Notes: generated from the sequence alone by a model not told the origin. A stretch of 64,000 nt of DNA from Chara braunii (GCA_003427395.1 BFEA01000313.1:739320-803319); one strand, 5' to 3'. Counted from the first letter of the stretch, positions 41,976 through 53,245 are shown. Numbers and translations are program-made.

Positions 41976-42957
41976 TGCGAGGATCTGGGTCCTCGGCAGG
42001 CCTAAGGGGCCCCTGCTACAAATGTGCCCGCCCCAAGTGAAGGCGGGCCTAACAAATCACGAGAGGCCCTTGGCTGTCAATTTCGTATTTGGGGTCCAGG
42101 CAGTTTCGTCGCGCCAATTAGTTGAAGGAAAACACAGGCCGAGCAGCATGGAAAATCCCAGGCCTTCTAGGCCTTTCCGAAAGCACAGGCCCTGGGCGAG
42201 ATTCGCAGCCTCATACACAGACAGTTGGGAGGCCCAACTGAATGAGGCCCAGTAGCTGCACCAGAGGCGCAGCACCTTGGGGCCTACCGGAAGCTTCTGG
42301 GCCCAGGCTCAGGGCAGCCAGGCTGTGAAGCCAGGCCAGCTCTTTTCCATATAGGAAAGAGCTCGCTGGCTGGCAGCTCATTCGGGCACTGGCATGCTGG
42401 CGGCAGCGCTGCTGGGGCTGCTGCTAGCACTGAGAGGCGAGGTGCTAGCACGTGCGGTCGTGCAGCGAGCAGGGCGCTGCTGAGGGCAGTGTCATAGCCC
42501 AGCCTCCATAGCTGGTGGGCTTAGATGTACAGTGAGGCGCAGGGGTGGTCTTCGGGTGTACAAAGGGAAGACGTGGGAGAGAGAGACAAGGGAGAGAGAG
42601 AGAGAAGGATGATGATGATGATGATGTGAGGGCTCATACCTGGTATCGGCGATGGCCTGCATGGGCGACATCTTCAAGTACTTCGGAGGCTGCGGACGTC
42701 AACAGTTGCATTGTCAATTAGTAGGCTGTGTAGGGAGTAGGCTGGGCGCCGAGCGCCAAGTAGGGAGATACAGACTGGATACATATGTTGGTGGTGGCGA
42801 GAGCAAGCTCTCATTGACATTGACTTTCAGTACTACGATTCTCCATTGATGTTATATTGGTGCAATGCTGCTTTCTGAACACTGTGATACGATTTGGCTT
42901 CCAATGTGATTGTGCAATCTGAATATTGTCATCTCGCTTCTGTTCATTTTCCTTGCA
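41976..42957 (+). repeat. Element 4 5' LTR
   Basis: Contains the GCCCGCC/GGCGGGC hairpin at 42,026-42,048. Compared with the 3' LTR it has extra GAT repeats and ~20 bases near 42,610-42,650, and lacks a short stretch near 42,415. Confidence 0.9.
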
Positions 42958-42960
42958 ATT

Positions 42961-42972
42961 TGGTATCGGAGC
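42961..42972 (+). other. Element 4 primer-binding site
   Basis: TGGTATCGGAGC three bases inside the LTR, followed by TGGTTCGAAC, which could extend pairing into a tRNA T-arm. The same A-to-G variant occurs in element 2. Confidence 0.85.
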
Positions 42973-44216
42973 TGGTTCGAACTGTGCTCATTGGTTCTTC
43001 GCAATAGCTGTTCGGTGCTTCGCATGAGGTGTGGGGCAGTGATAAGGCTTGGGTGTTGAACGGTAGGCGGCCCAGGGTCGTGTGGGCGTGCCAGGAAGCT
43101 ATGTGGTGACATTAGGGCTGTACGCTGGATGATGAGAGCTCGCTGATGTGGCATTTAAGCCGAGGTGGAACTGCATTCTGCTGTTGGTTGTGCACATCAG
43201 GTTGTCGGTGAGAAATCTGTTGTTAGGGGCAGCATTATGAGGTACGTTGCTTCCTTCCTTATCTACCCTCTTCATTGCTTCTTACCGTGAGAAAGTGGGT
43301 CTTGTCTTGAGAGTCCTCTCAATGTGAGGTGTCGCGAGAGCTCAACCTTGAGAGTCGACATTTTTCTTGGGCAGCAAGCTGGTGGGAGACGGGCGTTGCC
43401 TCTGAAGGGCCCTGGACGAAGCACTCGGGTCACGGTCACCATGCCAAACCGCTGGGACTAGTACACGCATGCTTTGCCGCAAGTCCTTGGTTCTGCTGCT
43501 GCGCAATAGAGGTCATGCAGGGTATGCTAGCCCTTTGAACAAACGCTTACCAGACCGTCTCTAAATATTTCTGGCGGGGACTCGGTGTTGATTCTGGCTG
43601 TGATCGTCGTCCTTTCTACGACGTTAAAAAATTCCTGAGGAGTTACGGGGGATCTCCTTAAATGCCTCTTGATCAGTCAGATCAAACCGGGTGTAAGGCT
43701 CGTTGCATGCGAGGCTACATAATGTGCAGGGGCTGGCAGGTTCGGCGTTGACTTGGGGCACAGGGGTGGGCCGGATTGCACACCTTTAGACACGCTGCTC
43801 AACCAGATGCCTAGGAACGTCGACACAAAGTGACTACTCAAGAGGGATACAGGGAAAGNGTTGGATTCCGGTAACTGTTCGTGGTGGCATTAATCAGATA
43901 AACTGCCATCCAGCATACATCTCTACAGGGAGCATTATTTTTATTTTTTTGATTATTTAGTTGTTACGGACTTGACTAACAACTGACAGACAGCTGCAGA
44001 TAGAGTAGTATATTCTTTCCTGCATTGCAATCTGTATTAGAGTAATCTAAAAATAGATTTAATATTTCCTGTAGAATCTGACACTGGGTGACACCTAACC
44101 ACCTAACTGTTTCTGTCCAGGCCGGCCGAAGATAGTTGTGTATCATAATCGGTTGTGCGTCATGTTGAGGCAGGATTCAGTGTGGATTCTAGTTTAGATC
44201 ACACACACTCTAGCTC
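42973..44216 (+). other. Element 4 leader
   Basis: 1.24 kb with no supported gene, homologous in blocks to the element 2 leader. Single ambiguous base at 43,859. Confidence 0.6.
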
Positions 44217-46005
44217 ATGAGTGATGCAAGCACTAGTGAGGAGGAGTTGTTAGTGGACGACCGTAGGACTACTCGTAGAACTGCTCTCAATCGACCTTTG
44301 CGAGTTAGGTCCAGGAGACGAGAGGAGACTGCGGAGAGAGGCTAGACAGAGAACAGCGACAAGAAGAGCGAGGGTGGCTGAGGCCAGTGCCAGGTCTAGG
44401 ATTACAGCTAGCACTGGTACGACCATGGCTACTTCCTCTACCATGTCGCAAGCCTCTTCACAGGCCACTTCGTCAGGAGTTAGTCAGAGTGGTTCTCGGG
44501 CTCCCATTAGCCAGAGTGTTGGCTTGCAAGTCAGCCAGCAGACTCAACTCACACCGGAGGATTATGAGATCCTCCAAGCTGAAGAACTTCATGATGAGTT
44601 GCAGCGGCGGTTGGATGAAGCAGCAGAGAGAAGAAGAAGAGCAATAATGAGAAAAGCTAGACTAGATGTAAATTGCAGGAACTAGGCAAGCTAGAAACAC
44701 TAGATGAGTCCACATTAGATCCCGCTATGCAAGCACTGCGGAATTCGCTCCTGTGTGTGGCGGAGACCCAGGTTGTTCAACAGGAAGTGTTGGTTGAACT
44801 AGTGGCAGGCCAGAAACGAATGCTGGCTGCTTTACAGGCTCCTCGTTTAGAGATGAGGCAACCTCAGTTTGCTGTAGCTCCCCCTTCAGTTGCGGGTCCA
44901 TCAGTGACGCCGTCGTCGGTAGGGCCTTCATTCTCACCTATGTTTGGCATGCCCCCTCCACGTGGTTATGTGGCGACTAGTGGTCTGGTCCTTAGAGTCT
45001 CAGTCGTACCATCGACGACAGTGGTTACTACAGTCCCACTGTCAAGCCAGACCCAGGTTAGTGCGCAACACTTGGATACCTCGGTGATGACGGTGCCCAC
45101 CTATATGAGGCACAAACTTACCAGGCCGGAGCAAGAAGTTGTAGTAGCTGCCCTCCTTTCTAGAGGGGTCAGCAGCTCGCTGGTTGAATAGCCTAGTGCA
45201 GCAACAGGGCTATGGTCAAAACTTTGATGCCTGGGCCCAGTCCCAGACATTGGAAGAGTTCGTACGGTCCGTGTACAATAGGTGGCATGACCCTCAAGGG
45301 GCCCAAAAGGCTACGAACGCAATCAACAGTCTTCGTGCCAGAAGGTACAAGAATGTTAGAGAGCTCATGGATACCGTAGAACGTCTGCTCGTGGTACCTG
45401 GTGCGCGCTATGACCAGCATGTACTCCTCACAGATTACCTTAGATGTCTGCCTTCAGAGGTTAGGACAAAGCTGGTAGACGAGGCCTATGTCGAACAACA
45501 CAACTTCGCTTCCTTCAGCAAGAAGGTCTTAGACATAGAGGCAAAGTTGGGATCTGTGGATCAGAGTCAGGGAGATGGTAGGAAGAAGAGACTTTTCCAT
45601 GACTGGAAGAAGAAAGGTCAACTAATGTTCGTCGACCACAATGGTCAGGCGACAAAAATTGATGACTTCCCAGACCTTGGGGAGGACACAGAGCACGATG
45701 GGGCCAGCGAGACTTCGGATGGGGGAGTCGTGGCACCCATCAAAGAAAAGGCTAGGGGGACCGGGAAGAAGAACGTTGGCCAGTCTACGGGTCAGGGCGA
45801 CCAACGAACGCCCGCATGGGTGAAACTTGGTTTAGAGTATGAGGTGTGGAGGGACCGAGTTGCTAGGGGTACGTGCATGAACTGTGGCAACTATGGCCAC
45901 ACGTCCCGAACATGCCGAGGCAAGACTACTATGGGAGCTTCGAAACCAATCCCGAAGCGAAGATTGATTTTCCCGCAGTTCTTTTCATGTTTGCCTAAGT
46001 CCTAA
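44217..46005 (+). pseudogene. Element 4 gag (stops and frameshifts)
   Basis: ATG at 44,217 opens MSDASTSEEELLVDDRRTTR, broken by a TAG near 44,343. Pieces follow in shifting frames: Ser/Thr/Gln-rich (44,374-44,685), a linker (44,673-45,191) and the capsid to C-terminus (45,184-46,005). The last contains YGQNFDAWAQSQTLEEFVRS, NVRELMDTVERLLVVPGARY, LRCLPSEVRTKLVDEAYVEQ and the zinc knuckle CMNCGNYGHTSRTC. Sequence and order match element 2 gag, but at least one stop and two frameshifts are present. Confidence 0.8.
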
Positions 46006-46286
46006 CGAGGGTAGCCTCACCAACGATGGTGGGACTATCATCGAACCCTGGCAGTGCTTCTGCGAGCACTTCGCAGGGAAACACCTCGGGTCATTAAGAG
46101 TTTTAGCCGCTCTTACTCGCGCTGAAGTGGTAACGTTGCCTTCCCCACTTCAGGCGTTGGCCAGGGCTAGTGATCCATGTATCGCCCCGCAGACACATTC
46201 AGACCCACCGACGCTCTGTTCGAGAGATGTGTCTGAGGCCCTAGAAGACTGAGTGGTCAGGAAAGAACTCCAAAGACTCTTGGCCG

Positions 46287-46763
46287 ATGATCAGTAGAGG
46301 TCCAAAGGGTGAACATTTCGTGGCAGAGGTTGATGTAGGTGGCTGCAAAGTTGGCGCCTTCGCAAACATAGGCTCTACACGAAACCTCATCAGTCGTGCT
46401 TGTGTGGATAGATTCCGCTTAGGGGACCAAGTGCATCGGCTTAGCAGAACTGTGGCTTCTATGCTAGCCAACAAACACCAAATGATTGTTAAAGACTATG
46501 TCAAGGACATAGTCTGTTCCTTCTCTTATGGAGGAGGGGAAGTGAGACATAAAATCTCATTCCTCGTCAGCGACGAACTGCCCTTTGATATGCTACTAGG
46601 CATGTACTACCTCGAGGTCGCGCAACCTCAGTTTGATTGGGATAGGAAGGTGTTGATACACAAGTTGTCAAACAATAGGACCGTTAGACTGCAAAAGTAT
46701 AAGGCTAGCAGTCTAGTGGAGAACTACGGCTGCATGTGTGCTTCCTCTTTCTATAACTACTAG
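46287..46763 (+). pseudogene. Element 4 protease (active-site Asp replaced)
   Basis: Retropepsin-like region GEHFVAEVDVGGCKVGAFAN-I-G-S: the catalytic triplet of this family (D-I-G in element 2) reads N-I-G. The downstream core SFLVSDELPFDMLLGMYYLE is conserved. It ends at a TAG after FYNY, where element 2 reads through with a tyrosine. Confidence 0.75.
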
Positions 46764-48109
46764 AAGAAGAATCGCGAGGCGAGCATGTATCTAGTCTTTG
46801 TCTCTGAAAACGGGAGGTCGTAAAAACACCCCCAGAGATAGAAACGGTCGTCACACAATATTCCGACCTTTTTTAGGAGCCCACAGACGTGGTAGAAAGG
46901 GAGGTGGTCCATGCAATAGAGGTTGTCCCAGGTAGCAAGGTGCCTAGAGGACGAATCTATAGGATGTCTCCTACGGAGTTGGATGAGCTCCGCCGCCAGC
47001 TTAAGGAGCTCACAGAAAAAGGATGGATTCGGCCTAGTACCTCCCCTCACGGTGCGCCAGTCTTATTTGTCCCAAAGAATGGAGGTACCCTGAGGATGTG
47101 CATTGACTATAGGGGCCTTGATGCCATCACTGTTAAGAACGCGGAGCCCCTACCCCGCATCGACGACCTCTTGGATAGAGTGTCGGGATGTCGGTACTTC
47201 ACCAAGATAGATCTGAAGTCCGGATACTATCAAATTGCATTAGACCTGAGGACCAGCACAAAACCGCATTTCAGACCAGGTATGGTCTATACGAGTTTGT
47301 GGTGATGCCCTTTGACCTATGCAATGCACCTGGTACGTTCCAGCACGCAATGAACAAGATATTTCATGATTACTTAGACAAGTTTATCGTCGTGTACCTC
47401 GACAATATTCTTATCTTTAGTAGGATTGTAGAGGAGCACGCAGAGCACTTGAAAATAGTGCTAGGTCTTCTAAGGCAGCACCAGTACAAGGTTAACTTGA
47501 AGAAATGCGAGTTCGGTTGCATCAAGATCTTGTACTTGGGTCATGACATCTCAGCGGATGGATTGAGGCCGGATGATGCTAAGGTGGCCAGCATACGTGA
47601 CTGACCCAGACCTCAAACTGTTACTGAGGTCAGATCGTTTTTGGGACTGACGGGCTACTATCGTCCATTTGTAAAAAATTATAGTGCTATAGCTTCCCCA
47701 TTACCAAATCTAACTCGACTTGACACCCCTTGGGAGTAGACTGCATACTGTGAGGCGACCTTCAGGAAACTGAAGTATGCTCTGACTCGCTATGAAGTCC
47801 TCAACTTCCTGATCCTGATAAACCCTTTGTTGTGACCACGGACGCCAGCCAATATGGCATAGGCGCGGTCCTTGCGCAAAAGGAGGGGCCAAAGTTAAGA
47901 CCGATTGAGTACATGAGTAAAAAAATGCCATCTTAGAAACTACCCAGGTCTACTTATGAAAGTGAGCTCTATGCCCTGTACCGAGCGCTGGTCCATTGGA
48001 GACACCATCTCCTTGGCAAATTTTTATATGTAAGATCTGATCATGAGACCTTGCGCTGGATCAAAACACAGTCGATACTCTCAAACGCACTCAAAAGATG
48101 GATACAAGC
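46764..48109 (+). pseudogene. Element 4 reverse transcriptase and RNase H start
   Basis: Reverse transcriptase motifs: [55 protein letters not shown] (frameshift near 47,250), [19 protein letters not shown]. The catalytic segment VVYLDNILIFSRI has Asn for the second aspartate. Stops at 47,602-47,604 (TGA) and near 47,738 (TAG) follow. RNase H pieces are readable in shifting frames ([45 protein letters not shown]). The coding sequence is interrupted at 48,110 by a hAT-like insertion. Confidence 0.8.
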
Positions 48110-48868
48110 CATACTTGCAACTGCACGAGCCGCACATTCGTGCGGAGTTCTGTAGGGAGTTCCGTGCGGGGGGTGCCTGTGCGGAATCGTGCAGGTTTTT
48201 TACCTTTATTATTATTATTTATTTATTTTTGGGGGGGGAGGGGGAACGGGGGGGCGTATGACAGGAAGATGGGGATATGGCAAGGAGAGGGGGATATGGA
48301 GAGGAGGAGGAGGATGTGGACGAGGACGACGACGAGGATAGCGAGGGCGACGAAGAGAAGTCGAGATGGGGGAGGAGAAGAGATGGACGAAGGGAAAAAA
48401 GGAGGACGAGTGGGAGGAGAAGACATGGACGGCGAGGAAGGGGAGGACATGATGAAGGGACGAAGACGAGGAGGCATGGAACATGAGGAAGTACGAGGAG
48501 GAGGAGGAGACAAGGAGGATGAGGAAGGGCAGGAGGAGGAGGACGAACAGGAGGAGGAGGAGGAGGAGGAGGAGGATGAATAGGAGGAGGAGGAGGAGGA
48601 GGAAACGAAAAGGAGAAGGGAGGAGGAGACATGGAGGACGAGGAAGGGGAGGTGGAGCAAGGTGAGGCAGTACTCCTGTAAAAAAAATTTTCATCTCGCT
48701 TATAATTTTGGCGGGGGGCCTCAAACGCACCGTTTCGACCCCGGCCTTAAATTTTGTCTGAGGGGGGTGACGGGTCGTTCTCCGCACACGTCGTGCACCG
48801 CACGGGATCGGTTGGGCACGTGCGCCACACGTAGGGAACCGCCCGCACGACGTGCGCTTGCATGTATG
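48110..48868. mobile_element. hAT-like non-autonomous element 3 (759 bp) inside element 4
   Basis: Terminal inverted repeats CATACTTGCAACTGCACG at the left and, reversed, CATACATGCAAGCGCACG at the right (15 of 18 match). Flanks are 8-bp near-duplications ATACAAGC (48,102-48,109) and ATACAAGT (48,869-48,876). Subterminal regions repeat GTGCGG/CCGCAC words. The middle is a GGA-rich purine tract (48,290-48,660). The element 2 homologue lacks this block, confirming an insertion in RNase H. No transposase. Confidence 0.75.
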
Positions 48869-50513
48869 ATACAAGTGATACACATGTATGACTATCAACT
48901 TGATCCTACCAAAGGAGAGTACAACAAGGTGGTGGATGCACTATCTCGACGGGAAGATTACCTGGGCGCGCTAGTAACTGAATTTGGCAAATCTAATGAT
49001 CTGACTTGATCGTTGGTGGAAGCCTATCAGCAAGATCCAGTTATGTCAGAGATCATTCGTAAATTCCAAGCAAAGGACAAAGTGAATTTGGATAAATTTA
49101 CAATGGTAGATGGCTTGCTGTTTCTTGAAAAGGCAGGGAATAAAAGATTGTGTGTGCCTAATAAAAAGTCTTTGCGTAGTTTGTTTCTACGTGAGTGTCA
49201 CGATGCAACTGAACATTTTGGTTATAAAAAGACTTTCAGCTAACCTTGTGCAGAAATTTTGGTGGCCCACTATGATGCAAGATGCAAAAAAGTACGTTGA
49301 AACTTGCCAGGTTTGCCAAAGGGACAAACCTAGGACTCAGGCTCCGCTTGGGCTTATCAAGCCCTTGCCGATTCCTGAAGGTCTTGGCCAGAGTGTGTCC
49401 ATGGACTTCATGGATACTCTCGTGACCAGTAAGTCTGGAAAAAGGCACATCTTCGTGATAGTGGACCGCTTTACTAAGTACGCAAGACTTATTGCTATGC
49501 CGAAAACTGTTAAAACTGACTATGTCATCAAACTGTTTCTGGATAACTGGGTCAGGGATTTTGGACTACCTACGTCGATTGTAAGTAACAGCGATGTAAG
49601 GTTTACCAGCGAACTGTGGCAGGCGACAGCTGAACAGATGGGTACCAAGCTCTAAAGGACGTCAGGGAACCACCCCAAGTCAAATGGCTAGGCAGAACAG
49701 ATGAACTGGGTAGTACAACACCTACTTCGGCATTATATTAAGCCAAGTCAGGATGACTGGGATGAGAAGTTACCTCTCGTCGCCAGCTTGAACAACAATG
49801 CAGTGCACAATACTACTGGTATGACTCCCAACCAGCTGCACCTTGGTTGGAAGCCCAAAACTGCACTTGACTTTCTACTACCAGAAAGGCAACCCACTGC
49901 ATCACCTGGCAGCATAGAGTTTGCTGTTAATTATGAACAGATGCTGCAGTGCGTCGTTGAACATATTAGAAAGTCTCAGGATGCTATGATCGCATCTGAG
50001 AATAAACATAGACAACCCTCTAACTTTCAGGTAGGTGATACATTCTGGGTAAAGTCATCTGAACTAGGCCAGGAGTTGGGAATTTCACGTAAACTGATGC
50101 CACCGTACTTTGGGCCCTGGGAGATCTTAGACATTGTAGGGGATCAACCGGATGGGCCTTCATACGTGATTCGCATTCCTGCACACTTGCGTACTTACCG
50201 TGTTTTCCATGCATCCAAGTTGGCACCTTTCGCTGCCACAGATCAGTTTCCCTCTAGGAGATCAATGTTGGCCCCAACAATGGACGGACACGTGGACATT
50301 GACGATATCATCGAGCACAAGCTGATGCCTGTGCCTAAATCTCCAGGAAGGGGACGACCGCCAAAGCCACAGATGCAATATCGAGTGCGGTTCAGACATC
50401 ACATTGATCCTCAAGAAGACCGGTGGTTCACAAGAGAGGAATTAATGAAGACTACTCCCAGAATTATCTCAAGTTATGAAAGAAAACTGAAAGGGAAGCA
50501 GCCTGTTATATAA
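48869..50513 (+). pseudogene. Element 4 RNase H end, integrase, chromodomain
   Basis: Resumes at YDYQLDPTKGEYNKVVDALS; a TGA at ~49,006-49,008 precedes the integrase. Zinc region: ECHDATEHFGYKK (His after GxH is altered relative to element 2 GHFG) with a frameshift near 49,240, then CQVCQRDKPRTQ. Catalytic acids: SMDFMDTLVTSK (D), SNSDVRFTSELW (D), then N-H-P-K-S-N-G-stop-A-E-Q-M-N (E retained, TAG within). The C-terminal frame 49,701-50,513 is open: YFGPWEILDIVGDQPDGPSY, chromodomain GHVDIDDIIEHKLMPVP, PGRGRPPKP (AT-hook-like), QYRVRFRHHIDPQEDRWFTR. Confidence 0.8.
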
Positions 50514-50535
50514 GGACTTCTCAAAGGACTATCGA

Positions 50536-50552
50536 AGAAAAGGAGGAGGGAA
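50536..50552 (+). other. Element 4 polypurine tract
   Basis: AGAAAAGGAGGAGGGAA immediately before the 3' LTR. Confidence 0.85.
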
Positions 50553-51527
50553 TGCGAGGATCTGGGTCCTCGGCAGGCCTAAGGGGCCCCTGCTACAAAT
50601 GTGCCCGCCCTAAGTGAAGGCGGGCCTAACAAATCACGAGAGGCCCTTGGCTGTCAATTTCGTATTTGGGGTCCAGGCAGTTTCGTCGCGCCAGTTGGTT
50701 GAAGGAAAACACAGGCCGAGCAGCGTCGAAAATCCCAGGCCTTCTAGGCCTTTCCGAAAGCACAAGCCCTGGGCGAGATTCGCAGCCTCATACATAGACA
50801 GTTGGGAGGCCCAACCGAATGAGGCCCAGTAGCTGCACCAGAGGCGCAACACCTTGGGGCCTACCGGAAGCTTCTGGGCCCAGGCTCAGAGCAGCCAGGG
50901 TGTGAAGCCAGGCCAACTCTTTTCCATATAGGAAAGAGCTCGCTGGCTGGCAGCTCATTCGGGCACTGGCATGCTGGCGGCAGCGCTGCTCGAGCTGAAG
51001 CTCGTGGGCTGCTGCTAGCACTAAGAGGCGAGATGCTAGCACGTGCGGTCGTGCAAAGAGCAGGGCGCTGCTGAGGGCAGCGCCATAGCCCAACCTCCAT
51101 AGCTGGCGGACTTAGATGTACAGTGAGGCGCAGGGGTGGTCTTCGGGTGTACAAAGGGAAGACGTGGGAGAGAGAGACAAGGGAGAGAGAGAGAGAAGGA
51201 TGGTATTTGCGATGGTCTGGATGGGCGACATCTTCAAGTACTTCGAAGGCTGCGGACGTCAACAGTTGCATTGTCAATTAGTAGGCTAATAGTAGCTGTG
51301 TAGGGAGTAGGCTGGGCGTCGAGCGCCAAGTAGGGAGATACAGACTAGATACATATGTTGGTGGTGCCGAGAGCAAGCTCTCATTGACATTGACTTTACA
51401 TACTACGGTTCTCCATTAGTGTTATATTGGTGCAATGCTGCTTTCTGAACACAGTGATACGATTTGGCTTCCGATGTGATTGTGCAATCTGAATATTGTC
51501 ATCTCGCTTCTGTTCATTTTCCTTGCA
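50553..51527 (+). repeat. Element 4 3' LTR
   Basis: Direct copy of 41,976-42,957. It carries the hairpin at 50,603-50,625 with a different loop base (CTAAG versus CCAAG). Confidence 0.9.
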
Positions 51528-51858
51528 CAAGATAACACAGCGGAAGGCTTGAATACCAATGATCCGAACAATCAATGTTGCCATGCAGACCAAACATACA
51601 TCATCATCATCATTCCATGGTGTGAAGGGGCCCGGCGCTCAAGAAGAGGGGAAGATGGGAATGTCGTCAACACCAAGTCTTCAGTACACTCCCAAATAAT
51701 CCCTCATCAAATGTCTGAATCCCTATGTCGAGTCTGGATCCAAATGTCGTCAAATCCCAAAGTCACCAATCTCTCTCTCTCTCTCGTAGTCTGCAGATAC
51801 CGAGAAGTCAGGTAGCAAGAGGGTGAGGAAGAGATGGTGGACTTAGAAGAGGAAGAAG

Positions 51859-51864
<6 letters not shown>
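51528..51864. other. Flank of element 4, no gene supported
   Basis: Continues the interrupted minus-strand frame for about 60 bases, then sequence with (ATC)n at 51,599-51,615 and (CT)n at 51,771-51,786. Nothing else recognised. Confidence 0.4.
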
Positions 51865-51894
<30 letters not shown>

Positions 51895-52544
51895 NNNNNN
51901 NNNNNNNNNNNNNNNNNNNNNNNNNNNNNNNNNNNNNNNNNNNNNNNNNNNNNNNNNNNNNNNNNNNNNNNNNNNNNNNNNNNNNNNNNNNNNNNNNNNN
52001 NNNNNNNNNNNNNNNNNNNNNNNNNNNNNNNNNNNNNNNNNNNNNNNNNNNNNNNNNNNNNNNNNNNNNNNNNNNNNNNNNNNNNNNNNNNNNNNNNNNN
52101 NNNNNNNNNNNNNNNNNNNNNNNNNNNNNNNNNNNNNNNNNNNNNNNNNNNNNNNNNNNNNNNNNNNNNNNNNNNNNNNNNNNNNNNNNNNNNNNNNNNN
52201 NNNNNNNNNNNNNNNNNNNNNNNNNNNNNNNNNNNNNNNNNNNNNNNNNNNNNNNNNNNNNNNNNNNNNNNNNNNNNNNNNNNNNNNNNNNNNNNNNNNN
52301 NNNNNNNNNNNNNNNNNNNNNNNNNNNNNNNNNNNNNNNNNNNNNNNNNNNNNNNNNNNNNNNNNNNNNNNNNNNNNNNNNNNNNNNNNNNNNNNNNNNN
52401 NNNNNNNNNNNNNNNNNNNNNNNNNNNNNNNNNNNNNNNNNNNNNNNNNNNNNNNNNNNNNNNNNNNNNNNNNNNNNNNNNNNNNNNNNNNNNNNNNNNN
52501 NNNNNNNNNNNNNNNNNNNNNNNNGAGAGAGAGAGAGAGAGAGC
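51865..52544. repeat. (CT)n / (GA)n microsatellite around a 630-N gap
   Basis: CT repeats run into N at 51,895; N ends at 52,524 and GA repeats resume. Any protein spanning it is meaningless. Confidence 0.95.
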
Positions 52545-52559
52545 TCTATGGTAGGCAGG

Positions 52560-53095
52560 CCGTAGGTGAGGAGGGTAGAGATGAGCGGAGGTGGAGGTGA
52601 GGTGGGCAGAGGCAAAGTTGAGGTTGGCAGAGGTGGATGTGAGGTGGGCGGATGTGAGGTGGGCGGGGGTGAGCATAGGTGGAGGCAGTAGCGGAGGAGA
52701 ACTGGCGGGGGAATGCCGAGGGAGAAGTGGCAGAGGAATCCCAAGGGGTGGGGGGAGGCGGAGGGGAGGGGACCGGCGAGCGGAGGTGGAGGTGAGGTGG
52801 CACCCGAGCGGAGAAGAGGTGGGTGGAGGCAGGGAGGAGATATGGGCAGTGGCGGAGGGGAGGTGGGTGAAGGCGGAGAGGAGATGGCAGGAGAAGGCGG
52901 AGGGGAGGTGGGCGGAGGTGGAGGCGAGGTGGGCGTCCGGCGGAGAAGAGTTGGGCGGAGGCGGAGAGGAGATGGTGGGCGGAGGCCGAGAGGAGATGGT
53001 GGGCGGTGGTGGAGGGGAGATGGCTGGAGGAGGCGGAAGGGAGGTGGGGGGTGGCGGAAAGCGGGAGCCTGTGGCGGAGTCGAGGTGGGCAGCCC
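52560..53095 (+). repeat. G-rich minisatellite (GGAGGTGGGCGGAGG-like)
   Basis: Degenerate 12-18 base units of GGTGGGCGGAGG and GAGGTGGAGG. Both strands are open across it because of composition. Confidence 0.8.
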
Positions 53096-53160
53096 GTTGG
53101 ACGGAAAGCACCGCCCTGCAACGGGCCACAGCGTCGCCCTGCAACGGGCCCTATTTCCAA

Positions 53161-53186
53161 CGGGCGTGCCGATCCAGGCACGCCCG
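53161..53186. repeat. Perfect hairpin, 10-bp arms
   Basis: CGGGCGTGCC, GATCCA, GGCACGCCCG. Confidence 0.9.
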
Positions 53187-53217
53187 TGGTCCTACCGGCC
53201 TGACGGTTCGGATTTCC

Positions 53218-53245
53218 GCGCGATCTTAAGACTTTAAGATTGCGC
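53218..53245. repeat. Hairpin, 12-bp arms
   Basis: GCGCGATCTTAA and TTAAGATTGCGC around GACT, one G-T pair. First of two related palindromes. Confidence 0.85.

Larger units (their letters stand above)
41976..51527 (+). mobile_element. LTR retrotransposon element 4 (Ty3/gypsy, chromovirus), complete ends
   Basis: Two ~980-bp LTRs (41,976-42,957; 50,553-51,527) start TGCGAGGATC and end TTCCTTGCA. CAAG flanks both ends (41,972-41,975; 51,528-51,531), a 4-bp duplication; a 5-bp ACAAG reading would shift the LTR end by one. Order: LTR, PBS, leader, gag, protease, reverse transcriptase, RNase H split by a hAT-like insertion, integrase, chromodomain, polypurine tract, LTR. Proteins are close relatives of element 2, but decay is heavier and the catalytic Y-L-D-D reads Y-L-D-N. 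Confidence 0.9.

Noticed and set aside
48098-48900. Glu/Arg-rich or Pro/Ser-rich proteins on both strands
   Set aside because: Composition artefact of the GGA-rich core of hAT-like element 3.
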